Source: Atriophallophorus winterbourni
Taxonomy: Eukaryota > Platyhelminthes > Trematoda > Plagiorchiida > Microphallidae
Reading direction: 5' to 3'
Assembly: GCA_013407085.1 (NCBI GenBank)
Contig: JACCGJ010003083.1
Coordinates: 1 to 64,000 of the forward strand
Length of the DNA stretch: 64,000 nt
The notes beneath the pieces are model-generated. The model was not told the origin of the DNA. It saw only the letters and a list, made by a program, of their open reading frames with translations, and ran no database searches. A program made the translations under genes and the position numbers. This document shows, piece after piece, positions 21,670 to 33,100 of this stretch. Position 1 is the stretch's first letter, and every line of letters starts with the position of its first letter.

Positions 21670-21810
21670 ACACATATTAAACTGGCAAAATTAATGAATA
21701 TAAAGTGCGATGTCAATCAACAAGTGAATTCACCATTTACGCAATGTACACTGGTTCTCATCGGAATTGATCAATGGCGTAGCTTTAAATACAAGTGTTA
21801 TTCAAATTGA
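21670..21810 (+). CDS. possible 3'-terminal coding exon
   Basis: The strong acceptor AACAAATATTTCCAG opens a phase-0 frame of 46 codons to a TGA at 21808-21810, beginning THIKLAKLMNIKCDVNQQ and ending WRSFKYKCYSN with three cysteines. The frame has no ATG start of its own in this segment. Upstream exons were not identified with confidence; an 18-base phase-0 candidate at about 20028-20045 has a consensus donor but a weak acceptor. Confidence 0.25.
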   Translation, partial: THIKLAKLMNIKCDVNQQVNSPFTQCTLVLIGIDQWRSFKYKCYSN

Positions 21811-22389
21811 CGAACTATTATATATACAACGTAGATGATATGAGCGACCCGAAAAGCAATAATTGTTCATCCATATAAGAAAGGAAATTGCATCTGGAAA
21901 CCGACAACAATGAGAGTGTAAGGACAATTGTAATTATATTTATAACAAAGATAACAGCCTGTTTGATGATAGGTCTAGATTGTGTAAATCATCTACCCAC
22001 ACGTGCGCGAACGATAGAAATCAGGAATTGTGGATACGAAAACAACCACAGAAAACCTTGATATTTGTTAGGTACAATCAAGGAATAATAAGGCAAATTC
22101 GTTCCATTATTGTATGCTGATTATTTCTCTAGTAGCGGAAGTAGTTTCAATTGTTCAGCAAACAATAAAATGAAAATATTGTTGCAATATTATTTTGAAA
22201 AAAATTATATCTATCATCCTCAACGCGGGTATTTAATGCACAAGGAAGATAACATGGTATATTCATTTACATTAAGGAACACATTTTCTCTGGAATATCT
22301 TTAATGAGAAAATTCAGTCTTGGATTACACCAGGGTAATAAACAGTGTTGCCAGTAATTCCTTGCTTAAATTATATTTCTGACTGTGCT

Positions 22390-22930
22390 TTCCCTCTGAA
22401 CATACTTCACTGGATAGCCTACTATTCTAAAGACGTGTGCAATTTATTGTTGTGAATGGCAAAATCGTTCATTCGATCAGAATTTTTCGCCTAGTCCGGC
22501 AGGGTGTAATTCGTTCTCCCTTCTTATTCTCTGTTTCCATTTCCGACCTTTCACGTTTTCATTCCACCTTTACTATTGAATACTCTGACGAAGTTGCCGT
22601 TCATTTTAATAACATACGCTTGCTAACCCTCCTTCATTTTAATCTGTTATCAATATTAAAGGTCAGTGGCCATCCTCATTTGTCGTATCGTTAAATCCTC
22701 GAAAATGTAAAGATGTAATCTTTCCAACTTGATTGGACGGCCACGTTAAACCGTGCTTCAAGGAATTCCACTTGTTCCTTTAATGGCTGCGAGTCAAGCA
22801 GAAGCACATGTTTCAAATATCTTGGCGTTATATTATCACAAAATGTCAACTGAAATGATCATGTGACTGTACCGTTTTGGGATGTTCGAAGAATATCTTC
22901 TATATTCTACACCTGCGTACAATATTGTTT
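22390..22930 (+). mobile_element. degenerate non-LTR RT fragment
   Basis: Plus-strand translation gives QFIVVNGKIVHSI, then VRQGVIRSPFLFSVSI, then IEYSDEVAVH and a NPRKCKDVIFP segment. These correspond to RT motifs GVPQGSVLSPFLF, the YADD box (here YSDE) and the following KCK block. The catalytic residues are lost and stops follow. Confidence 0.5.
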
Positions 22931-22959
22931 CCACATGAGAAAGTTAGAAATTGTGTTCG

Positions 22960-25900
22960 TTATTAGAAACGTATTGACTTACTTGACTTAATCCCTTGAG
23001 TTCCTGGAGGAACATAGGGCCTCGCAACTTGTCTTTAGTTTGATCTGTCCTTAGCAGCTGTTTGATGTCGTTCCAGTTCAGTCCACACTTGCGGATTTCC
23101 TCTTCACACGAGCGCTTCCAAGATAGCCTTATGCGTCCGACCTGTTTCTTCCCAATTGGGTTCCATACCAGAGCATGACGCGTGATGTCATCATAAGGTT
23201 TCCGCAAGGTGTGTCCAACCTATCTCGGGTCCTCAGCAGCAATCTGCCACAGGTCTTGATTCCTTATCTTTTCTGGCCATTTTACCACAATAATTCGACG
23301 AATGCAATTATTGTGGAATGATTGTAAGCGGCCAGAAATCTTTGCTGTCACTCGCCAGGTTTCCGATCCATAGAGTAGCACGGATTTGTGGTTGCTTCTG
23401 AATATACGGAGTTTTGTGCGTTTTGATAGAGCCTTCGACTCCCAAATGGGTTTCACAGCTATGAATGCGTATCTTGCTTTGCCGATTCTGGCGACTGTCT
23501 TCGTCCGTGCCACCACTTATTAAAACAATGCTGCCGAGGTAGACGAATTGCGTGACGTCTATGACTGCTTTACAATTGATGGTGATTGATGGGTGCTCAT
23601 CAGTTATCACACGGAGGACTTCTGTTTTTTCAGTATTCACGGGTAGTCCTGCATATTAAGCAAAGTGTGCTAGTCTATCAGTCTTTCTCTGAAGACGGTG
23701 GGGGTCACGTGATATCGAACAGACATCATCAGCGTATTCCAGATCCTTCAAATGATCGGATTTTTTCCAATCGATACCATTCCTCTGACCTTTTACTGTC
23801 TGTTTTATTATCCAGTCTATTATTAACAGAAAAATCATTGGGGACAACAGGTATCCCTGGCGGACGCCACTCTCAACTGCAAATGGATCCGTCAGTCTTC
23901 CGTTGTGAATTGCCTGACAGGAGGCACCTTCATACAGCTACTCTATGAGGTCCATGTACAGCGGTGGGACCCTGTAGTGTAGCAAAAGCTTCCATATGAA
24001 TTCGCATCCACACTGTCGAAGGCTTTTTTCAAAATCTATGGAGTTGTGGCAAAGAGGCGATTGCCATTCAATGCTTTGTTCAATTATTAAGCGGAGGGTC
24101 GCAATTTGGTCGATACCAGACTTTTGTTTTCTGAACCCCGATTGCTCTGGCCGTAACACTCGATCGATAGCGTCTCGCAAACGCAGAAGAATGATGCGTG
24201 TAAGCACTTTATTAGGGACTGAGAGCAGCATGATACCTCGCCAGTTTTTGCATAGCATCAGATCCCCTTTCTTTGGAAGTTTGACCAAATGACCTCTCTT
24301 CCAATCATTTGGGACCCGTCTTTCTGACCAGATTTTCTGCAGCAGAGGAAGTAACATTTCAGACGAGGTGTCCAAATCAGCCTTCAGAGCTTCTTTTGGA
24401 ATCCCATCTGGACCTGGTGCTTTGCCATTCTTCAGCGATTTTAAGGCAAAAATGATTACATTTTGACCGGGGGAATCGGTGTTTACGTCTAGTAAATTTG
24501 CTGCAGGTGGGATGTCAGTGACTGAAGTAGGTGTTGGTCGATTTAGGAGTTCCTTGAAGTGCTCCATTCATCGCTTTCTTTGCACCGATTCCTTACTGAT
24601 AAGGTTACCTTCAGCGTCCTTTATTATTTTGCCGTAAGGTATTTTTCTTCCTGATAAGATTCTGGTAATGTTGTAGACGTTGTTAAGGTCTCTTTTTTCT
24701 GCTGCATTTTCCGCCCCCGTTGCCAGCATTTCATAGAACCGCCTCTTGTCAATTCTGGCACTTCGTTTTACGTCTTCATTTAGGCAGCCGTATTGTTCGA
24801 TCAGTTGTTTTTTCCCTTGGTGTCCTTATACCGGAGGATCTGTGGTTTCAGCTGCCTTCTCGATTTGATCAGTGTCCAAGTCTCAATCGAGATCCACCAT
24901 TTGTCTTTTTTTACCCGTCTGCCAATTACGTGCTTACAAGTGTCTTGCCAACAGTCTTTCAGAGCGGTCCAGTGTTCATTTATTAGAAGTTCACGAGTTA
25001 AGTTATTGAGCGATTCGAATCTGTTTTTCAGTGAGGTTGAGGAAATCTCTCTTGTACGCTCTTCCTTTAGTTTCTGCGTGTGATACATTACACTAGGCCA
25101 ACTGCCGGTTTAATAGAAAGCTCTCAAAATGATTTTAATTGTGACCATTAGAAGGTAGTGGTCTGAGCAACATCTGCACCTCGCATTACGCGTGTATCAA
25201 GGAGACTATGTCTTCATTTTCGTGAAATCAATAGGTGATCAATTTGATTGGCATTAACACCATCAGATTATGTCCAGGTGGCCTTGTGGATGTTCCGGTG
25301 TTGAAAGATGCTGCCTCCGATGACCAGATCGTTGAGCGCGCAAAAATCTGCTAAACGTTCACCGTTCTCATTCATTTCACCTAGGGCATTCGTACCCATC
25401 ACAGATTCTCTCCCTGTGTTGTCTGGACATAATTTCGGGTTCATGTCTCCCATCAAAATCTTGATATCCCGCTTGGGTGTCTTGTCTATCACAGACTGCA
25501 GACACACGTAAAATTCTTCTTTCGACTCAAGGCTAGAATTGTTTGTGGGAGCATAACATTGAATTACCGTCACATTTCGCTCCTTGGAGTTGAGTCTGGC
25601 TGTGATTATCCGTGAGTTAACAGGATTCCATCCAATGAGTGCGCCTGCAGCTATTGGGGATAGCATAATGGCGACGCCTTCTGAATGACTATGGTTCTCA
25701 TCTTCATGACCTGAGTGAATAATCCGTTCCCCGGATGTAAAAATCAACATACCAGATCCATTCCATCTACTTTCACATATTCCCAGCAGTTGTATACCAT
25801 ACCTTTGCAATTCTTTCGCGACCTGTGCAGCCTTTCCGGTATCATACATCGTACGGACGGTCCATGTGGCAATCGTTGTTGTTGCTTTTATCGACGAAAG

Positions 25901-26400
25901 GATTATCTGCTGACTGGCTTCCGGTAGGCTTTCACCAGTCTGCTTCATATTCAACTCAGATGAGGTTTCTTCTCGATTCGAGCATGGAGATTTTACTTTA
26001 GTATGACATGTTGCTTTGGTTTCAGTAGCGGTTTGAGGTTTTTACAGAGTGGGGTTGCTGATCCCGCGTACAACCCTCCTGCTTTTGCAGACGGGCTAAT
26101 GACGGTCCTCGGCGACGTATTGTGATTGTGTAATCTGCAGGAAGCAGAGGTTTGACGTCAGGGTTTCCTAGATGGACTGCCCTTCCAGGATGACGAGCTC
26201 CATCTACCCAATGCGAAACGGTTTTGAGGCGCCAGTCACCCATCCTCGCCCCTTCTCCTGTCAGTATAAGCAGTTCCGCAACGAGCAGGCCAGAAGTTGA
26301 ACTTCGGTTGTCAGAGGCTATTTGAGACGCACGCCGTATGTGAGCATTTTGTAGGTAGCGAGAGCTTATCCCCACCACCACTCCCGGCTGTGACAACCTC
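22960..26400 (-). mobile_element. decayed RTE retrotransposon
   Basis: Minus strand. A 5' region with an upstream reading frame (26396-26022) is followed by the endonuclease (25954-25268): IATWTVRTMYDTGK, CESRWNGSG, QCYAPTNNSS and ILMGDMNPKL. Next comes the RT in shifted pieces (24567-23656): KNGKAPGPDGIPKEAL, LPKKGDL and NWRGIMLLSVPNKVL, then YADDVCSISRDP, and VLLYGSETWRV at about 23400. The 3' part reads NPIGKKQVGRIRLSWKR and ends in the tail AAGTCAAGTAAGTCAA. The layout is the same as the RTE at 40118-43284 but with many frameshifts, so it is older. Confidence 0.75.
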
Positions 26401-26730
26401 GGGAACCAGAAAATTTACATTACTGGATAAAATGCGTGTAAGCGGATAACGTGATTTTCTTCAACTTATTCTGATCGAAGGCCAAATTTATTTCTTGCGT
26501 TTGCTACTGTGCAATGGCCACTATAGTTGATTTATCGCATAATGCACATATAAATATTTTCCAAAAAATACCAGAAGAGACCACGTTTTCAATAAGTTTT
26601 AAATTGAATATAAAGCCTTTGGTTTATTAGGATTAAGATAACACGAAAGTTTAAATTTTTAGAGATTTACTGTCTCGCTGATAAGTTAAAATCCGCATCC
26701 ATCTGTTCAATGCAATAATAGATTCCATCT

Positions 26731-26764
26731 ATGAAATCCCTGAATATGTTTTTCCTGACTCAAT
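26731..26764 (+). CDS. candidate signal-peptide first exon of the micro-exon gene (option 1)
   Basis: An ATG followed by MKSLNMFFLTQ ends in phase 1 before GTTTGT, the same unusual donor spelling as the 33547-33570 micro-exon. Joined to the 27347 micro-exon it gives Tyr at the junction and stays open. No clear TATA box was seen. An alternative first exon at 27012-27045 (MSYLLLLITYT, donor GTTTTC) fits the phase equally well. Either, or a more distant exon, could be the true start. Confidence 0.25.
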
Positions 26765-29700
26765 GTTTGTTGTGGAAATTAAACACATATCACACATAAA
26801 AGAAAATGTTTCCTGAATTTCACAAATTAATATTGTAATAAATCAACAAAGGACTCTTAGGTATATCAATATGTATTTAGAGTAATTTCAATATGTCAAA
26901 ATCCAAAAGAATAATACAGAAAACTTATTTATTATGTCTAAAGTTCATATACAAAAAACATTCAGATTTTTGTCACATTGAAACAACTTGAAGTAAATTT
27001 TTAAAGCAAAAATGTCATATTTGTTGCTTTTAATAACTTACACAAGTTTTCTTTCGATTTCTAATTTTGTTTGACTACATATTATCCAATATTTTAATAA
27101 GGAAAAATATGCGAACAATCATTTTTTTTGAATTCATAATCTAATAATAGTAATCTAGTAGCTAAATCCTTGCTGGTGAGAAATAAAATGATAATTTCGT
27201 TAGAGATTGAATTTACACAGCAAGCTGTTGCAGCGGAAAAATTCGGATTAGTTTTCTCTTTCTCCCTCTTTTTCGAAATGAATCAATAGCAATATAGTAT
27301 TTTGAACTGTAATTTACATGCAACATATTCTACTATTCACATACAGATTCATACTTTCGTAAGAATTTTATGTAACCATGATTTTAAATTACGCTTTCCG
27401 CGAATTTAATCTACAGTGGGCGGTTTCAAGTTATTTACATTGGAAAAACGACACAGCGTAGAGTGTTTCATGATAGTAATAAATCTTAAAAATCCTTCAA
27501 TTCGGGATGTCTCAAATAATTTATTTTACAACTGAGTTTACGCAACTTGCGAACAAATTTATCTGTGTCAATGCTGAAGCCATGTGGACATTATCTCAAT
27601 CATGATGAACAGAATCCGATGATTCTCGCCTTTATGCACATTATTACTCTCTGTTTCGTTGATACAGATAGGTTTTACTATGATCCGACATACTAATGAA
27701 GCAAATTCGAAGGGTCTGCATTTGAAATATCGCATTATTCAATACTTTAGAGGTCAAAACAAAATATATGATATGATCTATTCCAACTGAACGTTGGGCT
27801 CTAAACACGTATAATATACAGAACAACATATTTTGCTGTTATATTTTATATTCTAGGTTTTTTCGAGTTTTGAAATACAGCCCATTCATTAACATATTGG
27901 TTAGACGCGTCTAGAGGCAATTTGAGCAAGCTGTTTATTGGTAGATAAGAAATCTTTCACGGTTCAAGTTTATATGTTTTAATCAATTTAAAACGTTGTT
28001 GAATTACCTGTTCACATTTTCGAACAGTATTTACTCACGTCAATGGGCGTAAGTTTATGTTACTGAAATCAAAATTATGTGAATTAAAATTTAGCCTAAA
28101 AAATATTTGGGAAATCACATCACACCGTATTCAATAGATAAGTTTTCAGAATAAACTATTTTTACTCAGTCAACTTGATCAGAATTTTTTTCCTTCAAAA
28201 CATCAATGAATGATGAAGCATCATCAAGTTTAGGTAGCAAGAAACTCCAAAGCTTGCTGAGTATTGTACCTCATCCAAACTAGGATTGCTGCTGACATAA
28301 AGGCAAATCAAATATGCACTTGACAAATGCTTACTGGTGGGGTGGAATGCACATCAAATATAAATTGTACACCCATCTTTTAAATGGCGATCTCGCCAAT
28401 GGCTGAACTAGGTGTAAGGACGCAATTTATGATGCTGATTCCACAAGCAATATTTTGCTATCTATTCAGCTGTAAACGAAGCAAAATGAGCCTTTAAAAT
28501 TATCATGTGTAATAATTTTTTAATGGAATATTTGTTTCATCCATGATAATTATTACTTCAATGCATATCCTATTGTGTTCAGGATACTTGCGACGATGAC
28601 TTCATTGAGATACATATTTCAACAAAATGCCTAAATTGATTTTCTTTCACACTAATTTTTACACTGTCATCCCATTTTTCATAGTGAAAATAAAAATGAC
28701 AGAAGGTGAGTCCACTAAATATTATCTCTCTTTCATCAATCTCGCGTCGCAACTGGGAAATTAAATGAAGGGAATTCAAAATATTATTTGCAGATAACTG
28801 AAAATAATTTTTAATTTTACTACTCACAATGTTTTGATGAAAAATCAAAGTTCAGTAACTTTTCCTAGATTTGCAAACTGAACAACCGTTCGCGTACCAG
28901 TACATCATTTCACATATCTTGGATCAACCATTGCCGATAACCTCTTGCTTGACACAGAGATTGATAAGCGGATTGGCAGAGCAGCTGTTATTTTGTCCCG
29001 ATTGAACTCTCGTGTTTCGGGTAACCGCAAGCTGACTGTAAAGACAAATGTGATGGTATACAGGGCGTGCGTTCTAAATGCTATACTTTACGGCAGTTAA
29101 ACCTGGACCACCCACGCATGACACGAACGGAAGCTGCACGCACTTCATCTACGAAGCATCCGTCGTATGCTGAACATATCATGGGTGCAAAGATTGAATA
29201 ATGCTGAAGTGCTTTCACAAGCTGGTCAACAGAGCATGTTCACCCTATTGCGACAGCGCCGCCTGCGTTGGCATGGTCATGTCTACAGAATCGAAAATGG
29301 TCGTATTCCGAAAGATATACTCTATGGTGAGTTGCAATTAGGAAGTCAACTATGAGGCAGATCGCACTTGCGTTACGAAGACGTTTGCAGAAGAGATATG
29401 AAAGCTATTGGCATCGACCCGGCGAGTTGGGAAGAACTTGATCTTCACAGCTCACATTAGAGCCATTATGTAAAACGTCGTCTGCAAGCTGGGGATTAGC
29501 AGGTACACCTCTTGTCTGCTGACGCAGATCACGCCGCCGCCGTGCAACTGAAGACATACAACCGAGTTCCGTCTATCATTGTAAGCGCCACGGGTGAGAT
29601 TGTTCCTTCCGAATCAGACTGTAAAGTCATTCAAAAATCTGTAGAACCTGGAAATTCCTGCCATTGTGATTTAATTCCTGGTCGACATCGACCGAAGAAG

Positions 29701-30122
29701 GCCAACAACAACAACAAAGAAAGTTCCGTAACGTTTACTCCATGTGGAAACTGAACAACGGCTCGCGTACGGGTAAATCGTCTAAAAGCGTAATTAATTT
29801 GACAAATTCAGAACTACAAATGGATTCACTACGGTAGTGTAATTACCAGTTGCAAAAACACGATAAACAAAATCCTAAACTGCATGATATTCAAATGTTG
29901 AGATGAAACACTTCAGAAACCTTGAGGCAACTCAAAGCAATTCAACAACGACATCCGAAATTATATAAGTTTAATAAGTAATTAAAAATTTAGACGAAAA
30001 GTCATGTGGTTGATAAATTTAAAAAAATTCAGACAAACTAGAATAGCGTTATTGAAATGGAATTCAAGGAGAAATGAAAACGTGGTACTTACAAGTAGCT
30101 AATATATTAATTATATATACAT

Positions 30123-30174
<52 letters not shown>

Positions 30175-33100
30175 AGTAGATCAAGTTAGCTCAAAGCATC
30201 AAGACACTGTCGCCATTATATCGTTCAAACGCACAACTCACATGTAATTTCCGTTAAAATGTTTCGCACAATTTTCTCAAATGGTTGTAGATTTTTTTTA
30301 ACAAATTGATTAATTCTAATTCAAATAATCAGTATGTATAAATTGTGCGCAATGTTAAATTTTTCATATTGGAATAAACAAAATTCAGTTTTTGATGTAA
30401 AGCATTTTTCTCAAGGAAATTAATATTAATGTCAAACGTTTTCATCGAATTGCAAGCTGGAAAGAAACGAAAGTTGGAAAAAGGTAGGTCGAAAGCATTC
30501 ATGCTATTCTATATAATTTTTATTGAATTCTCATGAGACATTGTCTTTTATCCGAGTCAGTGCTACCATTCGTTAGATAACTTTTCGCAAATTATTTTAC
30601 AGCTAAAAAATATTTAAAAAATCGTAAGTCATAGGAATGTAACGTTGAGTTTCGTCCACTTGAGAAAAATTTTCTGATATATATTGTGATTTTCGTCCTC
30701 TAAAAATATCAACCATTTTGTTCGCTCGTTCAGACAAAGGAGAAGATGGTTGTTATTAATATGGTGTGCAAAGATTACCATCGTATATATCTCTGTTTAT
30801 TTGATAGAATATAAAATATGGCAAAATTATTGATTCAGTCAGACAGCTTTATCAGATAAAGCACATGTTTAATTTTACAATTTGCCATTATTCTTCAGCA
30901 TGAAAGCTTTTCCACAATTATATATTGCCCCTCAGACAATATATTTATTGCACACTTCAGCTAAATGAAAATGTTTATTATTTGCAGTGAGAGATGTCAT
31001 TTCTGAAGGTAAACAAAAATATATTTCCTCAACATAATCATGCCAAAGTCTCAAAACTATGGATTCCTTCAGTGGTATGATTCAATCCCATGACTGTAAA
31101 TGTGACGCTGATCGCTCTAGATAATTCAAAACAATTTAGTAGCCGGGATTAAAAATCACCAAATTTAACGGTACATTCACCATTAATATAATACGTCTTC
31201 AAAATTTGTCGAATATTTCGCTTGAGAGAAGGTTTAATATAGAAACATACAATTATTATCAAAAAGGCAGAAGTGCATTCAAGCTGTGCTTTTATGCCAC
31301 TGTTGAATAATGTTGGTACAAATTGGCTTTTTCGTTCAAGTTCATCTGTCTAGATGAGTGTGGGCTCTCGTAATTGAACAGGTTGGTTGTACCAGCTTTA
31401 TCCATGCCTTATACAAGCACAACGTGCTTACCATTCTTCCACTGTATCAAGCGCTGGCCGAACCTGAGCCTTCTGGTTCTTCCTGATGAGTGAAAACAGC
31501 GCGAAACCGTTCGTCGTGTGTATGATATTGATGCATGCAAATGAGATTTTTTGTGAAAATCATTCAGTTTATTCAATGTTCATTGAATCCCTTTCAATTT
31601 ATCGAATCTAAATTCCTGATACGCCAATGGGGTAACGCATCCGTTCTCTGAATGACTTGAACAACTTTGCAGTTTATACGAGGCTATAATGAAGATCACA
31701 TAATTGGAATCGGAATGCATGAAATGTTATCTCAATTCTATGAATTTTATAACCTCTACAGAATGGTTCATTATTTCTTATGCATAAAATAAGATTAGCG
31801 ATTATTCCGATTAATCGCATGCCACAATATTGTGAAACAAATGGTTACATAAAATTGATTTCGTTTTACAAACTAAAAGCGAATATTTTTATCTTCCCAC
31901 AGAATTACCAAACCTGTACAATTGTAAGTCAAGCATTGATAAACATTCCGCATCGCTTTTCAATTAACGTTGATATTTCAACATTTAATCTTGCTTTAAT
32001 AATTAAATTTCGAGAATGTTTCAAATTATGGCAAAAAAAGACAAATAAATTCAAAGGCATACATTAAAAGAGATTTGAAGTTCATGAATTTATTTGTTTG
32101 TTCCATGCTTGTTGATGTGATGCTTTCCCGTAGTTCTTATCGGTCCTAAATGCGATGGAGTTAAAATGAAATATGACGAATGTAAAGCCACCCACAAAAT
32201 TCGAAGGATTAATTTTGAGCTTACTATTATTCGTCTGTTGAATGCTATTTCTATTTGGAAACATAATATCTCATATCTTTACCAAATTGATACAAAATCA
32301 CGGTTCCATCTTCATTGCAGTGTTAGTTAGACTAAAACGCAGTAAGCGAAATTTCAAGCGCTCCGTTAAATACTGTTCATACTTTATTCGAAACTTGTTT
32401 CAATGTGCACGTAACATTGTTGGGAAAATATATATTCGCGTTTGAATTAATGTTATCGCTGAATATTCGTGTACATAAATTTAGCAAATACTTCTTCGGA
32501 ATTCGTTCAATTTTTCAATTTTTACAAAATATGAACATTTGAGATGAACGACAGAACGAAATGAGTAGACATCTTTGCAATTTATTCTCAGAAATAATGG
32601 TTCCATTTTTTTTAGCACATTTAACATTAAATAACATTTAGGGTGTATACACATTTCATTTAAGTGCTATGCTCGACATTTAGTTTGAAAATCAAGCTGT
32701 CCTCATGGATATAGCATAAACCATGTTCATGTAAATGTGTGTTTGTTCACAGTTAATGATATATTTTTTTCAGTGTATTCGTATAATGCTAATGTTTGAC
32801 AAAACGTTTGCGGTGTATTATTGATATAGTTTTCTCAGAAAGCATTGCCAGGTCGATCCAACGGAGAAATAAATTGTTTCAACACGGTTTTCACCATGTT
32901 TTCATATAATTTATGCATGGAAACTTTGGTTACGCATTCCGAGCATGATGCTTGTAAAAAATATGCTCGAAACATTTTCAGAGAACTTCAATAATGTAAT
33001 AAAATATAAGCGAAGGTAACATAATTATGTTATACAGTTGGCGTTGAAATCTTGAAATCCTAGAATTGTCAAGGCACGTCAACAAAAACCGATTCAATTA

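Noticed and set aside
26966..26992. 27-base segment with acceptor ACATTCAG and donor GAA|GTAAAT just upstream of the micro-exon chain
   Set aside because: It is open only in phase 0; phase 1 contains a stop, so it does not fit the chain.
30098..30104. Minus-strand 6-base micro-exon (CTACTT) with GTAAGT donor
   Set aside because: Upstream sequence is not pyrimidine-rich and so short a segment cannot be judged without transcripts.
30541..30573. 11-base segment (TGCTACCATTC) after a good acceptor
   Set aside because: Inclusion would put a stop in the next micro-exon.
31780..32445. ORFs of 95 and 67 codons across micro-exons 8 and 9
   Set aside because: They read straight through strong splice sites and look like intron read-through in AT-rich DNA.
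32774..32851. Two further splice-bounded segments, 20 bases (32774-32793) and 13 bases (32839-32851), that together keep the frame
   Set aside because: Both donors are poor (GTTTGA, GTCGAT) and each alone breaks the phase. They could be real only as a pair.
32982..33015. 34-base segment with good acceptor and donor GTAACA
   Set aside because: Its length would shift the frame of the micro-exon chain and no compensating exon was found.
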